From: Megamerina dolium
Lineage: Eukaryota; Arthropoda; Insecta; Diptera; Megamerinidae
Assembly: GCA_963854835.1 (NCBI GenBank)
Contig: OY978525.1
Coordinates: 101,573,388 to 101,637,387 of the forward strand
Direction of reading: 5' to 3'
DNA length: 64,000 nt
The notes under the pieces: generated by a model
The model's database searches: none
Seen by the model: the letters and a program-made list of their open reading frames with translations, nothing else
Told to the model about the DNA's origin: nothing
Made by a program: the position numbers and the translations under genes
Shown here: one piece after another, positions 51,001-63,512 of the stretch
How positions within the stretch are numbered: the stretch's first letter is position 1
Layout: the number at the start of each line of letters is the position of its first letter

Positions 51001-51639
51001 GAATATACTGTACAGACTATATACTGGCATTCATCACAAACTTGTAGATTGGAAAATTGCTGTCGTTTTTTTTTGTAGTAGTAGTTGTTGTTGTTATTAT
51101 TATTACTTCTTATATGGGAAGCTTTGAAAATTGGTTAAATGAACGAAAAGCGTGATAAGTGAAAATTTACTTCGTTCAATTTTCTTGAAAGTAATTTCTT
51201 TCATATGATGACCTTGAAAAACATTTTCTTTAATTACAATCATACATCTCAATATGTAGGAAAGTATTTTTAAAAGACAAGAGGAAATTGAAAATTTGAA
51301 ATTGTAAGTATACATGCAAGTACTAACAAACATGCATACATACATACATATTCTTGTTGAGCTATAATATTTTTTTCTAAATTATTTTGTTTAACATATG
51401 TACAAAGAGCTATTTCAATGCTGCTCTGACCACATTTAATTTCAAAGTTCAGCTAGCTGATATGAGAGATAAATATGAAGGAATATTCTCCTTAAATAGT
51501 TAAATTTTGCATAAAAAAAAATCATATTGATCATTTTCAATTTTGAATGTCATTTTAAAAGGCACTTCAAGTAGATTTAATTCAAAAATTTAAATTCTAG
51601 TATTTTATCTTCATTATAGCAATATTGCATATAACTGAT
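39074..51639. other. Long AT-rich non-coding stretch
   Basis: 12.5 kb without a recognisable gene. It includes CAC repeats at about 39709-39727, GGT repeats at about 43908-43922, an 11-bp minisatellite (separate entry), a purine-rich block at about 44768-44806, TTA runs at about 47235-47285, a CT run at about 49416-49432, and a less AT-rich patch at about 46980-47230. At 44296-44406 a CAG acceptor-like site precedes a ~30-codon acidic frame, and at 42194-41985 a 69-codon minus-strand frame begins MDATKYEYDFVASLSLYIDR. I recognise neither and would not call them genes. Confidence 0.55.
42913..42963. repeat. 11-bp minisatellite (TATGTGTCGAG)n
   Basis: Four adjacent copies of TATGTGTCGA(G/C), some carrying a GTCGAC site, followed by a decayed unit. 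Confidence 0.9.
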
Positions 51640-52980
51640 GATTTATGTATACTCTTTGGTATTATTTTAGAAGATATTTGATAAAAATATGAAAAACCCA
51701 ACCCACTGTGAATATACCACACATACAAAAATATGTTTTGTAGCGAAAATATGCTTTCACAATGTGCTGAAAGTGAGTATTTGACGCCACTTTAAACAGA
51801 AAACAAACAGAAAAGAACATGGCCTATATAAAAGTATGGTTTCCTATGTATATTTTCACACTTTGTAGATGAAATTATAATGATATTGCACTGAAACTTT
51901 ATAATTATGAATTTATTCAATAGGAAATTGTGCAAATGGTGAAAATGGATGTAATCGAATGAAAATCAAAAATATGCTTCCCTATGTAAGTTTTTACACT
52001 TTGCACATGAAATTATAACGATATTTCACTGAAACTTGGCAGTTATAATTTTATTCACTAAAAAAGTATCAAATATAAAAATGAGCATAATCGAATGAAA
52101 ATAACGCCTACCTCCTATACAAAAATATGTTTCCCTATGTATGTTTTTACACTTTGTACATGAAATTGTAACGATGTGTCACTGAAACTTTGCACTTATA
52201 ATAATATTTACTAAAAAAGTAGCAGGTATAAAAATGAGCATAAGCGGATGAAAATCACGCCTACCTCCCATACAAAAATATGCTTCCCCATGTCTGTTTT
52301 TACACTTTGAACATGCAAATATAAAGATATTTCACTGAAACTTGTTATATATAATTATATTCACTAACAAAATCTCAAGTATGAAAATAGGCATAGTCGG
52401 ATGAAAATCACGCCTACCTCCCATACAAAAGTATGCTTCCCTCTATATGATTTCATACTTTGTACAAGAAAATATAACTATATTTCACTGAAACTTTGGA
52501 CATATAATTATATTTACTAAAAATGTTGCAAGTATGAAAATGAGCATAATTGGATGAAAATCACCCCTACCTACCATACAAAAATATGCTTCCCCATGTC
52601 TGTTTTTACACTTTGAACATGCAAATATAAAGATATTTCACTGAAACTTTGCACATATGATTTTATTCACTAAAAAGGTTGCAAGTATGAAAATGGGCAT
52701 AATCGGTTGAAAATCGCGCTTACCTTCCATACATAAGTATACTTCCCTGTACATGATTTCATACTTTGTACAAGAAAATATAAGAATATTGTACTGAAAC
52801 TTGAAACTTTTACTTATATTTACTAATGAATGATCAAGATTAAAAATATGCATAGTTGGATGAAAATCAGGGCTACCTTCCATACAAAAGAATATAGGTT
52901 TTCAAACATTTTTGATAATATAAGGATATTGCACTGAAAATCACGTCTAATACATTCGTGTAGAATATTTGTACCCACGT
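51640..52980 (-). repeat. Family A array A3, reverse orientation, exact 153-bp period
   Basis: On the plus strand the box reads CGCCTACCTCCCATACAAAA. Its CCTACC position lies at 52107, 52260, 52413, 52566, 52719 and 52872: five spacings of exactly 153 bp. A unit before these (aaaaatATGCTTCCC at 51968) is also 153 bp from the next. Earlier units at 51.7-51.85 kb are shortened by deletions. Units alternate: 52260 and 52566 share CCCCATGTCTGTTTTTACAC, while 52413 and 52719 share ATGATTTCATACTTTGTACA, giving a 306-bp dimer. Because 153 is 51 codons, frames on the minus strand stay in phase between units, but stops occur and I infer no protein. Confidence 0.93.
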
Positions 52981-55900
52981 AAATATGAAACTATAGTAAT
53001 GTTGTTGATCAGAAAACGATCATTTAATCTTTTGAAATAAGCTGATAGTTAAAAAAAAAATTATAACATGTATTTCATGCTAATTATTATTAAAAGAAAA
53101 TTAAAAACGAAATATTCATATTTCAATCGATTTGAATCATTTACTCATATCATCATATTTAAAAATGTATATAAATTAATATTAATATTCCTATTATTGC
53201 GCTAAAATGTTAATTATAAAGAACAACATATTTTTCATTTCCGTAATTCTATCTCAGTAACTACATATAAATGATCCAGTTTAGTATCAACGCTTGCTGA
53301 TCGATCTGCCTTAAGTCTTTTTATGTATGAATTGTGAAATAATAAAATAAGAATAATTGCACAAATTTGGAATAAAGTATGCCACAAATAATCAATCATC
53401 TCATGTCTACGTGTTGTATATATATATTTATGTGTTTGTAACATATATATATAGTACATATATATATGTATTTGTATACAATACAATATCTAATATTATA
53501 TGTAGCAATCAATAATCAGCATAAGCGTATATTTATCTATTAGCTATATATTCCACTGCACTTCCTTTTCATTCAATTCAATTCAATTCAGGGTTAAGTA
53601 TTTATATTGCATATTTTAATTCAATACTGGCTGTTATATTGTATTGCTATTAAATAATTAATTTATAATATTTTGTTAACTCCTCAAAAAAAAAAATAAT
53701 AATAATAATAATATTACTTAACACTTTCGAAAGTTCGGTATTTATACTGCCAATGTAGATATATATCATGCAAATAAAAACTTAAAATACTATTTTTAGT
53801 TTTGACCAAGTTATGTATGTTACAGCTACAACAACAAGAACAACAACAACACTTGTAACAATAATAGTTGAAATAAGAAAACAATTACAACAACTCAACA
53901 ACAAAAAGAAACCTTCATAAACAAATTGAATTTCATTTCCCTTTCATTCAAATACGCACCCTATGATTTCTATATACTCGCATATTACATTCATATGTAT
54001 TATAAGGTTTATACATACACATATCTCTCTAGATGTATTGATATGAATTTGATAAATTTGCTTATAAAAAAATTATATTACTCTATGTTTGTTATTTGTT
54101 GTAATAATCATCAATACACAGGTGGTATTGCACAGCTAAAATCAAATGACTAAGAAGAGACATAAATTGAATTTCAAAGAAATTTTGCACCAAAAATATC
54201 ATGTGGTGCACAGTTGCATATGAAAAATGTTTTAAATAAGCTTAATTAAATTAAATAATAGATAATAACCATAGATAGAGTATTATATATTAATACCATT
54301 TGAGGATAGACAGTGGATAGGCGTATATTATTCAATGATGCCTACAAAGAGTTGATTTAAATTTAAAAAAATTAATCATCACATATAATATTTAACAAAA
54401 TATTTGATATTATTAATAATTTTAGAGAAATATCTTTTTTTTTGGAAAATATTAACTCATAAAAATTTTTAATTATGCCACTCAAAAGCTATATCAGTTA
54501 TAATAATAACGAATAATAAGAATATTAATAACAACAATAGAATAACAATAAATTATCAATTATTATTATTAATAAATAAATAATAGTGATTCAATTTAAT
54601 AATATCATAATTGATTAATTTATTCTTATTCTTCTTCTTCTTATTCTTTAAAGTTTTCTCTATTTTATTGATGCTAGCTTTGATTGATTTGTTAAAAAAA
54701 TAGAAATATTTCATATATTGAACAAATAAGCATATATTGTCTATGTATATATAACACAGTATACATAATATTTCTACACCTTATTATTACTGTTATTATT
54801 ATTGTATATATTTCGTGAAACATGTGTATGCATGTAAAATCAAATTATATAGATGAGTTTGTGCCATCATCATTAATCATTCACAAATGTGAATAGAAGG
54901 CAAAACTATAATGATAGGAGGGAGAGGGGGGAGCATAAAAATCAAAATGTGCTATAACACGCTGGCATGAAATAGTGTTAAAGCTTATTTAGTATGATAA
55001 ACATTTTATTTTTTTTCGATGAAGAAGATACTGCTTTGCCATCACTGTTTAGAAAACAGCTACATATGTTATTGGATTTAAGCATATAGCTAAATAGACA
55101 TTGATTTTAATCAATCACATTAAATTGAATTTTATATTTCATATGTTAAAGTCTGCTAGTGTTGTTGTTGTTGTATTTTATATAGAAGAACAACGCGGGT
55201 GATTCTTTAATCTTGTTGTTTAAGATTATGTTTTTTTTTAGGGTTGATGTATCCCCCTGTTAAATACGAATAAGCTAATAGTGTTTCTATGAGAACAATA
55301 GCAGATTAAATTAGCGTTAAATGGATTGCTGTTGTTGTTGTTGCTGTATCTTGTCAATTTTCTTTTCTAATATTTCGTCATATAGAAACATGTCTAATAA
55401 TATTTGTCGGTTCATATGAAACATTCAAGCATTATCATTATCATCATTATCATCATCATCATCAAAATCATCATAATTATTATCATAGTTATCATCATAA
55501 TCATAATCATCATTATTATCATAATCATCGATTATTAATTGATGTTTGTAGTTTAATGATGTGAAATATCTGACTTAAACAACGAAAAAAAAAAGTAAAG
55601 AAAAGTGTGTCTGTATGTCAAACATACACACATACACACTTTAACATATTAAATGTAAAGTAGAAAAATCGTTATAATGAAAGTAATAATAAAAGTAACA
55701 TTAATTAGCATTTACAGATTATGCAAATTAGTTTTGTACTCGTATCTCAACTAAAACCTTTGCTAATAACCATCATCTGTATGTTAAGAATACAATTAAT
55801 AACAAATGAATTATAACAAATGTCTAAATTATATCATTACATGTCAACTTATTGTTATTTTGTTACCTACTTAAATTCACATTTAATTATTAATAAATCA

Positions 55901-56089
55901 TAATTGTAAGTAATTACAATTTTTTTTTACTTTCCTTTAGGCAGTGTGAGTGGTTTTATAACACTTTAATGCTACAATTAGCAAGTTTATTTTCTAAGAT
56001 TGCATTTAGAATTAGTAAGTACTGTGATGGTGTACTCATATGTCATTTCTGTAATTTCAATAGTTATTTTAATCCTAACTCGTTTCTTT
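52981..56089. other. AT-rich non-coding stretch
   Basis: Contains CAA-type runs (53826-53850), a GGGAGAGGGGGGAG patch (54918-54934), GTTGTTGTTG runs (55160-55172, 55330-55343) and a mixed (ATC)n/(ATT)n tract at 55427-55530. No gene was recognised. Confidence 0.6.
55427..55530. repeat. Imperfect (ATC/ATT)n trinucleotide tract
   Basis: About 100 bp of CAT/TAT triplets (ATCATTATCATCATC type) with a few interruptions. Confidence 0.9.
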
Positions 56090-56345
56090 AGTCGTTAGTC
56101 AGTATAAATATTACTCGTTGCATTAAAGAAGTTCGTTTCTTAAGTCTTCACGCAGTATGTCATCCTCATACGAGTATGCGTCACTCGTTGTATTAAAGAA
56201 GTTCGTTCCTTAAGTCTTCAACCAATATGACATTTTCGTATATCACTCGTTGTTTTAAAGAAATTCGTTTCTTAAATAAATATGACATCCTCGTATATTA
56301 CTCGTTGTATTTAAAAAATTCGTTTCTTGAGTCTTTTATTGTAAT
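56090..56345 (+). repeat. ~62-bp minisatellite, 4-5 copies
   Basis: Repeats carrying ACTCGTTG then TTAAAGAA then TTCGTTTCTTAAGTCTT start at 56113, 56183, 56245 and 56300 (spacings 70, 62 and 55). A partial unit lies upstream at about 56085. The spacer shrinks step by step from left to right. Confidence 0.85.
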
Positions 56346-56439
56346 ATTATTCGAAGTTCATTGTAACTAAGTTTGTTTTTTAAGGTTTTTGAATGAATTT
56401 ACATATATTCATTAAGGGAAGTGAATCATTCAGTGTCAC

Positions 56440-56600
56440 CATACTTGTACATCGATTTACCAACGAAATGAAGAAAGGAAATGCTCAGATGAAAACTACG
56501 CCTATGTCCGAAACAAAAGTATTTTCTCGAATGCATGATTTCTGACATTGTACACAGAAAAATAAAGTTTCAAGTGCAAATTTCGACACAAAAATATTTT
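56440..56600 (-). repeat. Solitary family A monomer
   Basis: TCAGATGAAAACTACGCCTA, then GTCCGAAACAAAAGTATTTTCTC, then GATTTCTGACATTGTACACA and AAGTTTCAAGTGCAAA, follow the order of the reverse-oriented family A units at 52 kb, with no neighbours on either side. Confidence 0.7.
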
Positions 56601-58091
56601 TCTTTTCAAATTCAAAATATTTAGTAGGTATATATTTGCTTATTGGGTTAATAATGCAAATACCGTTTCATTTTAAATTCAAATAATTTCTAATCTCATA
56701 GACACAACATCATAAATTATTTTATACAACAAAAAATAATAACTTTTCATTCTCATAGTAATAAAATTCATTTCACTTTCTTTCAAAAGCAAACAAAATT
56801 GATAGTAAGAAAAAAAGGCATATTAAAAGAACTGTTATTTTTGACAGCTAGTTAATTAATTGTGCTATCTTGGTCGGTTGATATTTTGATGGATTCAATA
56901 CATTGTGTTTATAATCAATATTGACAATATCAATATAAATATAAGATTATTGATGTAGTTTTATTTGATTGGTTTTTGTTATATGAGTTTAGCTATTTTT
57001 TATTTTTTTTTTTTTTGTATTTCTTTTTGCTAATTTTGCATACATTATTTTTTAAATACAATATTTATTCATATTTTGTAAGTAGTTTAGTTTAAAATGA
57101 TACACGCATAATATTAGCCGACTTTTACTATCATCAAATAATCAATTTATGTATGAATATACATTTATGTATATGAAGAATTTCAACAATATTGACGCTA
57201 ATACAAATTACACTTATATCGTAGGTAGTTTGTATTGTGTTGACACATTTCACATTTACCAAATTGTTTATGATTATTTGTTATTGCAACCGTTAGTTTA
57301 ATAAAAGAACACATTTATTTTTGGAGTAACAAAACACATATTATTGAGTTTCAAATGCAAATTTGAGGAAATAAAATAACACTAAATTCATAGTTATGGA
57401 TATTTTCATATTATTCGAAAAAAAGAACAAAGAAACTTGTTCTTGCAATTTAAAATAAATTTCGCTTAACTCGCATTATATTATGATTTATTTAAATTGC
57501 ATTTTCTATAAAAAAACACAAAAATTGTTTCTACCTCCATATTTGGGCATACGATTCAATAACTAAAATTAGATTTTCATTTAGATCTTGTCTATGAAAG
57601 TGTTAAAAAAATAATAAGATAAAATAAAGAATAAAATTATGAGCAATAATATTTAATTTTATGATGAGAAAAATTTAGTCATTTTTTTCTTACTTTTTTT
57701 TTTTAATTTCTATCAATTATATCGATTATTATTTCGATAAGAAATTGGCGCGGAATTTTTAAAAATTGTATATTAAAGCCATATTATCACAGCTAAGTTA
57801 GCAACTAATTCTGTGTAGGAAGTAACTTCTAAAATGATATCGTTTCTACATAAAATTATAATTTTTTTGTGAAATAGCAAATGCGAAAAAAAAAACAATT
57901 TGTTTTGAATTTTTTTATGAAATTATGCATTTTTGAATCAAACGATTGATTTGTTAAAATATTGACGCAAAATTGTATTAAAAGTACCACTCAAATCATA
58001 TCGTAGTAAATATTTTAGTATATCCTTCATGAAATTGCTTAATTTCTAAATCTTTCTACGAAATCTCTCATCAATGTTTTATTGAAGCGTT
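56601..58091. other. AT-rich non-coding stretch, likely start of an intron
   Basis: No gene-like sequence, only A/T homopolymers. If the exon at 58116-58251 uses its splice donor, this is the beginning of the first intron of that minus-strand gene. Confidence 0.5.
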
Positions 58092-58115
58092 ATCCTGTGA
58101 CAGTATTCAGCTTAC

Positions 58116-58251
58116 CTTTTCCACGTAGTGCCTGTTGTTGTCCAGCAACACGAACTCCTTGCGCTGCTATTGGTAAATCCACAAACAGTATTAGACCAAC
58201 AATGGCCAATGATATTTTTAATCCAACATATAATTTCCACTTGACTGACAT
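58116..58251 (-). CDS. First coding exon of a secreted or membrane protein
   Basis: On the minus strand an ATG at 58251-58249 in an A-rich context (AAAAATG) opens MSVKWKLYVGLKISLAIVGL, then ILFVDLPIAAQGVRVAG, then QQQALRGK. The first ~30 residues form a classic signal peptide: basic start (K4, K6), hydrophobic core, and a plausible cleavage site around PIAA-QG. After codon 45 and one extra base the sequence reads AAAAG|GTAAGC, a strong splice donor, so I end the exon at 58116 (intron phase 1). Without splicing the frame would run only eight more codons to TAA at 58094-58092 (a 53-residue peptide), which is the main alternative. Codon use is more balanced than in the surrounding DNA. A TATA/initiator promoter lies 807 bp upstream on the same strand. 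I do not recognise the protein. Confidence 0.65.
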
Positions 58252-59058
58252 TTTTCTTATATTTTTTTTTTGTTTTGTAATATTTTATGTGATGAATAAA
58301 AATGAAATTATTCTAATATTTAAAGTTTCGAAGTTGAATTAATCCTTTGAATTTTTATTGGTGCTGTTTAACTGATACTAATGTATGTATGTATGTATAT
58401 GTAATCCAAAATGTTCCTTTTTAATTATTTCTATTATTTATGTTGTTGCCTGTTTTATTTTTTTTCGGTGCTTAATTTATTTTTAAAATAAAAATATATT
58501 TTGCCAACCAAAACACTACAAATTTGACTCAATGCACAAATACACACTAAACACTTGTTTCCTTGTGTTATCCTTGCGCGTTGCTAAAAGTTTAAATCGT
58601 CGAAAAGAAGGGGGAGGGGAATTATTATTAAATTTCTACTTTTAAAGATATCTCTTGATTCTCGATGAGAGATTAAGAAATTAACTTAAAAAATAGATAT
58701 TTAACAGAGCAAACAGAAAGAAAAACAAAAAAACGTTTGTAGTAATTATTCCAATAATATCCTCATTGTTTCTCATTTATATGGAAAATATTAAAATGTT
58801 GATTATTCACTTATTGACAGTTCTTCTTTGTATATATTTTTTCTATGAAATCCATTTTTTTAAATAAAATATTTTAAAATCAAAAATCACTCTAATAAAA
58901 ACCACAAGAAAAATGCAAAAATATCTCAACAGTTCTGTTTGTTTTGCTTGCTTTAAGTTTAAACAGTTTTACAGTTACAATCCACAAACGTTGCTGACCG
59001 CTACTGCTTCTCTATTACCAGAGTACGAAATTCGCGCGCCGTGTTTAAGCACCAAACT
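58252..59058 (-). other. Probable 5' leader of the minus-strand gene
   Basis: The sequence between the predicted transcription start and the ATG, A-rich in mRNA sense and without a long frame. I could not tell whether it is one exon or contains a 5' untranslated intron. A purine/pyrimidine patch (GGGGGAGGGG on the plus strand at 58609-58619) lies inside it. Confidence 0.45.
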
Positions 59059-59089
59059 GAACTCGAAACGTCAACCGGACGAATATATA
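59052..59089 (-). promoter_or_regulatory. TATA box plus initiator core promoter
   Basis: On the minus strand TTTTATATATTC places the T of TATATA at 59089 and TTCAGTTTG places the A of the TCAGT initiator at 59058. The T is thus at -31 relative to the A, the normal fly spacing. The next ~35 bp (GGTGCTTAAACACGGCGCGC) are GC-rich, unlike the neighbourhood. I saw no downstream promoter element at +28. CT/GA runs (GAGA-like sites) lie about 650-740 bp further upstream. Confidence 0.7.
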
Positions 59090-59104
59090 AAATCTTCTGA
59101 ATGA

Positions 59105-59755
59105 ACACACACGGTAAGCAGCACAACCCAGCACAGCACAGCAACTTACTAACAGCAGCGTAACGGCGGCAATGGCAAGAGCTGTGATAGCAAAGTACAT
59201 AACAGCAGAAAACTCCAGCAGAAACAAAAAAAAAAAAAGAAACCAGACTTACACACACACAGACACACATTAATACAATTGCCTTCAAATGAATCATGTG
59301 CTTGCATAGCAGCTGCAGCAGCAAAAGTAGCAGCAGCAGCAGTAGCAATTGTTGCGCACAAGCAAGACACAGAATTGCACTTTGCTAAAGCTTAAGAAAT
59401 ATTGTTGCTGTTGGCTGGCCAAAAAAAAAGAGCTTTCAATGCTGTTTGCTCTGCTGCTACCACCAATGGTGATGCTGCTGGTGAAGGTAAAATATGAATG
59501 AGTATAATTGAGAGCACACGTGTCCGCATGTGTGTGTGTATGTGTGAAGTCTTTTGAATTTCTTTCATTAAAGAGAAGTTATTGGTGTTCACTTATTGTA
59601 TGTGCATATAGTTGGCGGTGGTAGTGGTGAAGTTGAATATAACAAAAGAGTATAATTCGCTGTGTGTTGAAAAGAGAAATGGTTTATTTTAGCAAATGGA
59701 TTTTACTCTCTCGCACTCTCAATCAGTTACTGTCATATCAAGTCTATCTCTCTGG
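59105..59755. other. Promoter-upstream region with CAG/GCA runs
   Basis: Less AT-rich than the rest of the window, with GCAGCAGCA runs (59310-59345), GCACAACCCAGCACAGCACA (59108-59127) and (CA)n at 59250-59268. Leucine- or alanine-rich frames here come from the CAG runs. This is plausibly the regulatory region of the minus-strand gene. Confidence 0.45.
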
Positions 59756-59797
59756 ATCACTGTCTCTCTTTCTCTTTTTCTCTCTCTCTCTCTCTCG
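59756..59797. repeat. (CT)n / GAGA tract upstream of the promoter
   Basis: TCTCTCTTTCTCTTTTTCTC followed by (TC)n. On the gene's strand this is GAGAG repeated, the binding sequence of GAGA factor in flies. Further short CTCTC sites lie at 59708-59735. Confidence 0.75.
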
Positions 59798-62214
59798 CCC
59801 CGTATGCATTTATTTATTTATTTTCAGAATTCATTTTCTTATTGATCGGCAAATGTGTATGCAAGAGTGTAAACAAATGTTATTAACAAGAAATTTTCTG
59901 CAAAGAATGTGTCTTGTGATTTATGGGAAATTATTTTGTAATAAATAACTAGTACCAGACTTTACCTCATTCTTGATTCTGAATAGTATGATGTAAACTA
60001 AATTGCATTAGTTCGATTATCTGTTGATGTTTATGCATTACGGCACTATTACTTAATTTAAATGAGTATAAAATTATTGATTACAATATTCATGAATTTA
60101 ATCAATAGTATATTGAGGAAGTATTTAAAAATAATTTGACCTAAAAATAGAAATACTTGATCAAAGTCGATATTGTTACTTAGCACACTTATCTACATAT
60201 ATTTGGATTTAATTATTCTACACGCGCAGAAGTTGTATAGAAACTGTTAAGAATTTTATCGAATGTATTGATTATGTTATTGATTGATCGTTGGTGATTA
60301 AATAATAAAAATTTAGTTTCAAATTTATCAATGTAAAGGCAGCGTTGGGTCAATTATGTCGATCGTACATTGCTCCAGATTCATGTACAGTTTTTTTCAT
60401 AGAGCGGCATCATATTTAACAATGAAATTCATATTGATATAGGAAATATTTCTGTAAAATATGAATTCCCATCAATGTTATGAAGCTCCTATACAAAGTT
60501 GTAAACATTTTTTCAAGTTCTATACCACCATAACTGACCATCTTCCATCAGGGACAACTATGTTTCGTAAATAGAGAAATATGGTATATAAAAATATGTC
60601 ACAAGAACTGGACCATCTAAGTCTACTAGAAAGTTCTTAGTACGATACGAAAAACTAAAACCAAAATCTATAAAATTAATAAAAATAAATGTTTAATGAT
60701 AATTAAAAATTTTCAATGGGAATTTACCACTCCGATATCAAGACCATGTAAGCTTATTATGTAAAATATAATTCCTATAATTCCTATTATAGATCCAATT
60801 TTTATAAAAAATTTCGCACTATGAATAGGTTTTGAACCTTTAACTTTCATATATTTGAAATTTGCAATTTTACTATTTATGAATTGTAAATTTTTATCAA
60901 TCAATATCAATTCACAACAACAATAAAATATATTTTTACCTTCAATACTTTTATTTTTATTTGTTACGAACAACAAATAGACAACATTCACTAAGTCTAC
61001 ATTATGCTGCAGAAAGAGTTGTATTTACATAAATCTCTAATTAATTCAATATTTCTCTCTTTCCGTGACTCTATAGTCTGTTGTCTCTCATATTTATACT
61101 GTTAGAAAAGCAAAAATGTTCATTTCTCCATAATATTCATTGTTGGATGTATATAAATATTTTGACTTTCCAGCTCTCTTTCTTTCTCTTTTTGTTTTAT
61201 TATATTACATCGTATAAAGAAAGCACATTAATTGGAAAATTTCTACGAAAAAAAAAAACAAAAAAAGCTTGTTATTGCAATGGTATGATTAATATGAGAT
61301 CCTGTTTTGAGTAGAATTATTAATGAAGCAGAGCAAATAAGGAAAATGTCAAACACCGTTGCAAGGTCGTACAATGTACTACATACATATAACATAACAT
61401 AAATGTTATAGAGACATAGTTACATTTATTTAATGAAACTAAAAGTTGTGTTTTAGAGAAAAATGTCTTCTTCTTATATTTGCATTAGAAATATAAAATA
61501 TATGTTAATAGAGACGATATTTTTGTCTAGCCATGATTTTTAATTTATTTAATATACACGCTTGATATTTAGTTCATATTTCAATTTTTTATTCAATATG
61601 TATATTTTGAAATTTTTAGTCATTATGTATTTTAAAAAACAATTTTATTTTGTTTTTATTATTATTTTTTATCGTTAATGGGCAAGTTACATCTACTATA
61701 TAAATCTATTGCACAATAGTCGCTTCAATTATTTCTTGGTGTATTGTTGTTATATTTTTTTAATTATGTATCAAAAACATTTAACAAATAATAAAAACGA
61801 CGCATCTAATGCAATCTCTGTTTGTTTATTTTTTGTAAATATTAAAAAAAAAAAAAATAAAATAAACGAAAACACAGACAACCAAAGGAACACCTATATT
61901 AGCGAATATAGCAAACATTTCATCAAAATTGTAATTACATGCAACAAAGCGCATATGCTTACATGCGTGAGTACGTCACTTTTTAGTACATCAGTAGCAG
62001 TCAATTGTAGCAATTGTATGAGTTATTTTTTTTTTCTTTTAGCGTATAAAGTCGTGTTGAAACTATATTTTGTTCACGCATAACCTTATTATAAAAAAAA
62101 AACCACTTAAAGAGTCAAGGACATATTGGCATTATTAATTTTACATTATTATATTACTAATAAGAATCATATTATTTCGATCGATGTCTGTTGTTCGTTT
62201 GTCGCATTTCTAAT
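59798..62214. other. AT-rich non-coding stretch
   Basis: No gene was recognised. Open frames are short and AT-driven. A CCTATACAAAGTTG fragment near 60490 hints at a very decayed family A unit but was not annotated. Confidence 0.6.
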
Positions 62215-63320
62215 AAAAATCGGCTGAGTTCGAAAGTGGGCATTCCTTCCCTCCATAGAATAATACTGTAATAATTCGCACAAGAAAAGTGATATATATG
62301 TAGTTAAAACTTGATACACATGAAATTATATTTACTCGTGCGGAGTCGAATAAAACTGACACCTTTTTTGCCATACAAAAGTTCGAGTTTGAATGCATGT
62401 TTCTCACATTGTGCACACAAATATGGACCTCTCAGGCCGAAACTTGGCACATTAGAATATTTTTTTTACCAAAAAATTTAGATATTGAACTATTAGTGTT
62501 ATCGATTGAAAACCATACCTACCTCCCATACAAAAAACACGTTTTTGAACGCAAAAACATGTTTTTGCCACTATTTACATCAATATAAAAAGTTATCAAG
62601 TTGAAATTTTGCAGAAAGTATTATTTTTAGCAACGAATATAAAAAAAGTTATATTTGACGTTATCGATTGAAAACCACACCTACCTGCCATACAAAAAAT
62701 ATGTTTTTGAACCTTTTTCTGAGATTTTTTGCATCTAAATCAAAAGCATTCACAGTGAAACTCAGAATGTTATATTTTTTTTTATCAGCTAATATTTATA
62801 TTAAAAAATTGATGTTACTGGATAAAAACTGCACCTACCTCTAATACAAAAGTACGATTTCAAATGCATTTTTTTTTTTCAAAATTTTGAACATTAATAT
62901 TAAGATATTAAGCTAAAACTTGGCATGAAAAATGATTTTTACCAACAAATAAATATATGAAAAAATGTGTGTTATTAAATGAAAATCACACTTAGCTCTC
63001 ATGCAAAAGCACATTTTTGAATGTCTATTTTTCAAATTTATTCACATAAGCATAAAGCTAACAATCTGAAACTCGGAAAATATTAATATTTATGCTAACA
63101 GATAAATATGCGGAAAAATTAGTATTATCAATTGAAAGCTACATCTACAAAAATACACTTCCGAATGCATATTTTTCGATTTTTACAGCCTAAATATGAA
63201 ATTATCAAGCAGAAAGTAAGCATGTCGAATTATTTTTGCGAACAAATTGATATATTCTAAAACCATTGTTATCAGATGAATATCGCACTTACCTCTCATA
63301 CAAAATTATGTTTTAACACA
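62215..63320 (-). repeat. Family A array A4, reverse orientation, drifted period
   Basis: Units carry CACCTACCTCCCATACAAAA or variants followed by a ..TTTTTGAA.GCAT.TTTT block and a ..AAACTTGGCA block. The CCATA position lies at 62371, 62526, 62688, 62842 (TAATA), 62999 (TCATG) and 63296 (TCATA), with a shortened unit at about 63144. Spacings of 155, 162, 154 and 157 bp show a subfamily that has lost the strict 153-bp register through small indels. Confidence 0.85.
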
Positions 63321-63512
63321 TCTGCTATAATCTATGTAATCTATAATCTCTATTATAATAATATTAATATTATTATTAAAATTAATGTTAATATTATTAA
63401 TAGCATTAATATATCAAAACTATCCGATGTACAAATTACCCAAGATTGTGTAGAAATTAAAAGATAAATATTTTTAATTACAACACGATTTTTTAATTAG
63501 TCTATTATTATA

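Noticed and set aside
52638..52883. 81-codon minus-strand frame with an internal ~51-residue repeat
   Set aside because: The 51-residue period is the 153-bp tandem unit; neighbouring units have stops, so no evidence of a protein.
55427..55530. Regular spaced repeats considered as a CRISPR array
   Set aside because: It is a simple trinucleotide tract in a eukaryotic genome with no repeat-spacer structure.
59001..59370. Leucine- and alanine-rich minus-strand frames near the promoter
   Set aside because: They arise from CAG/GCA runs and overlap the core promoter; no ATG with good context or domain.
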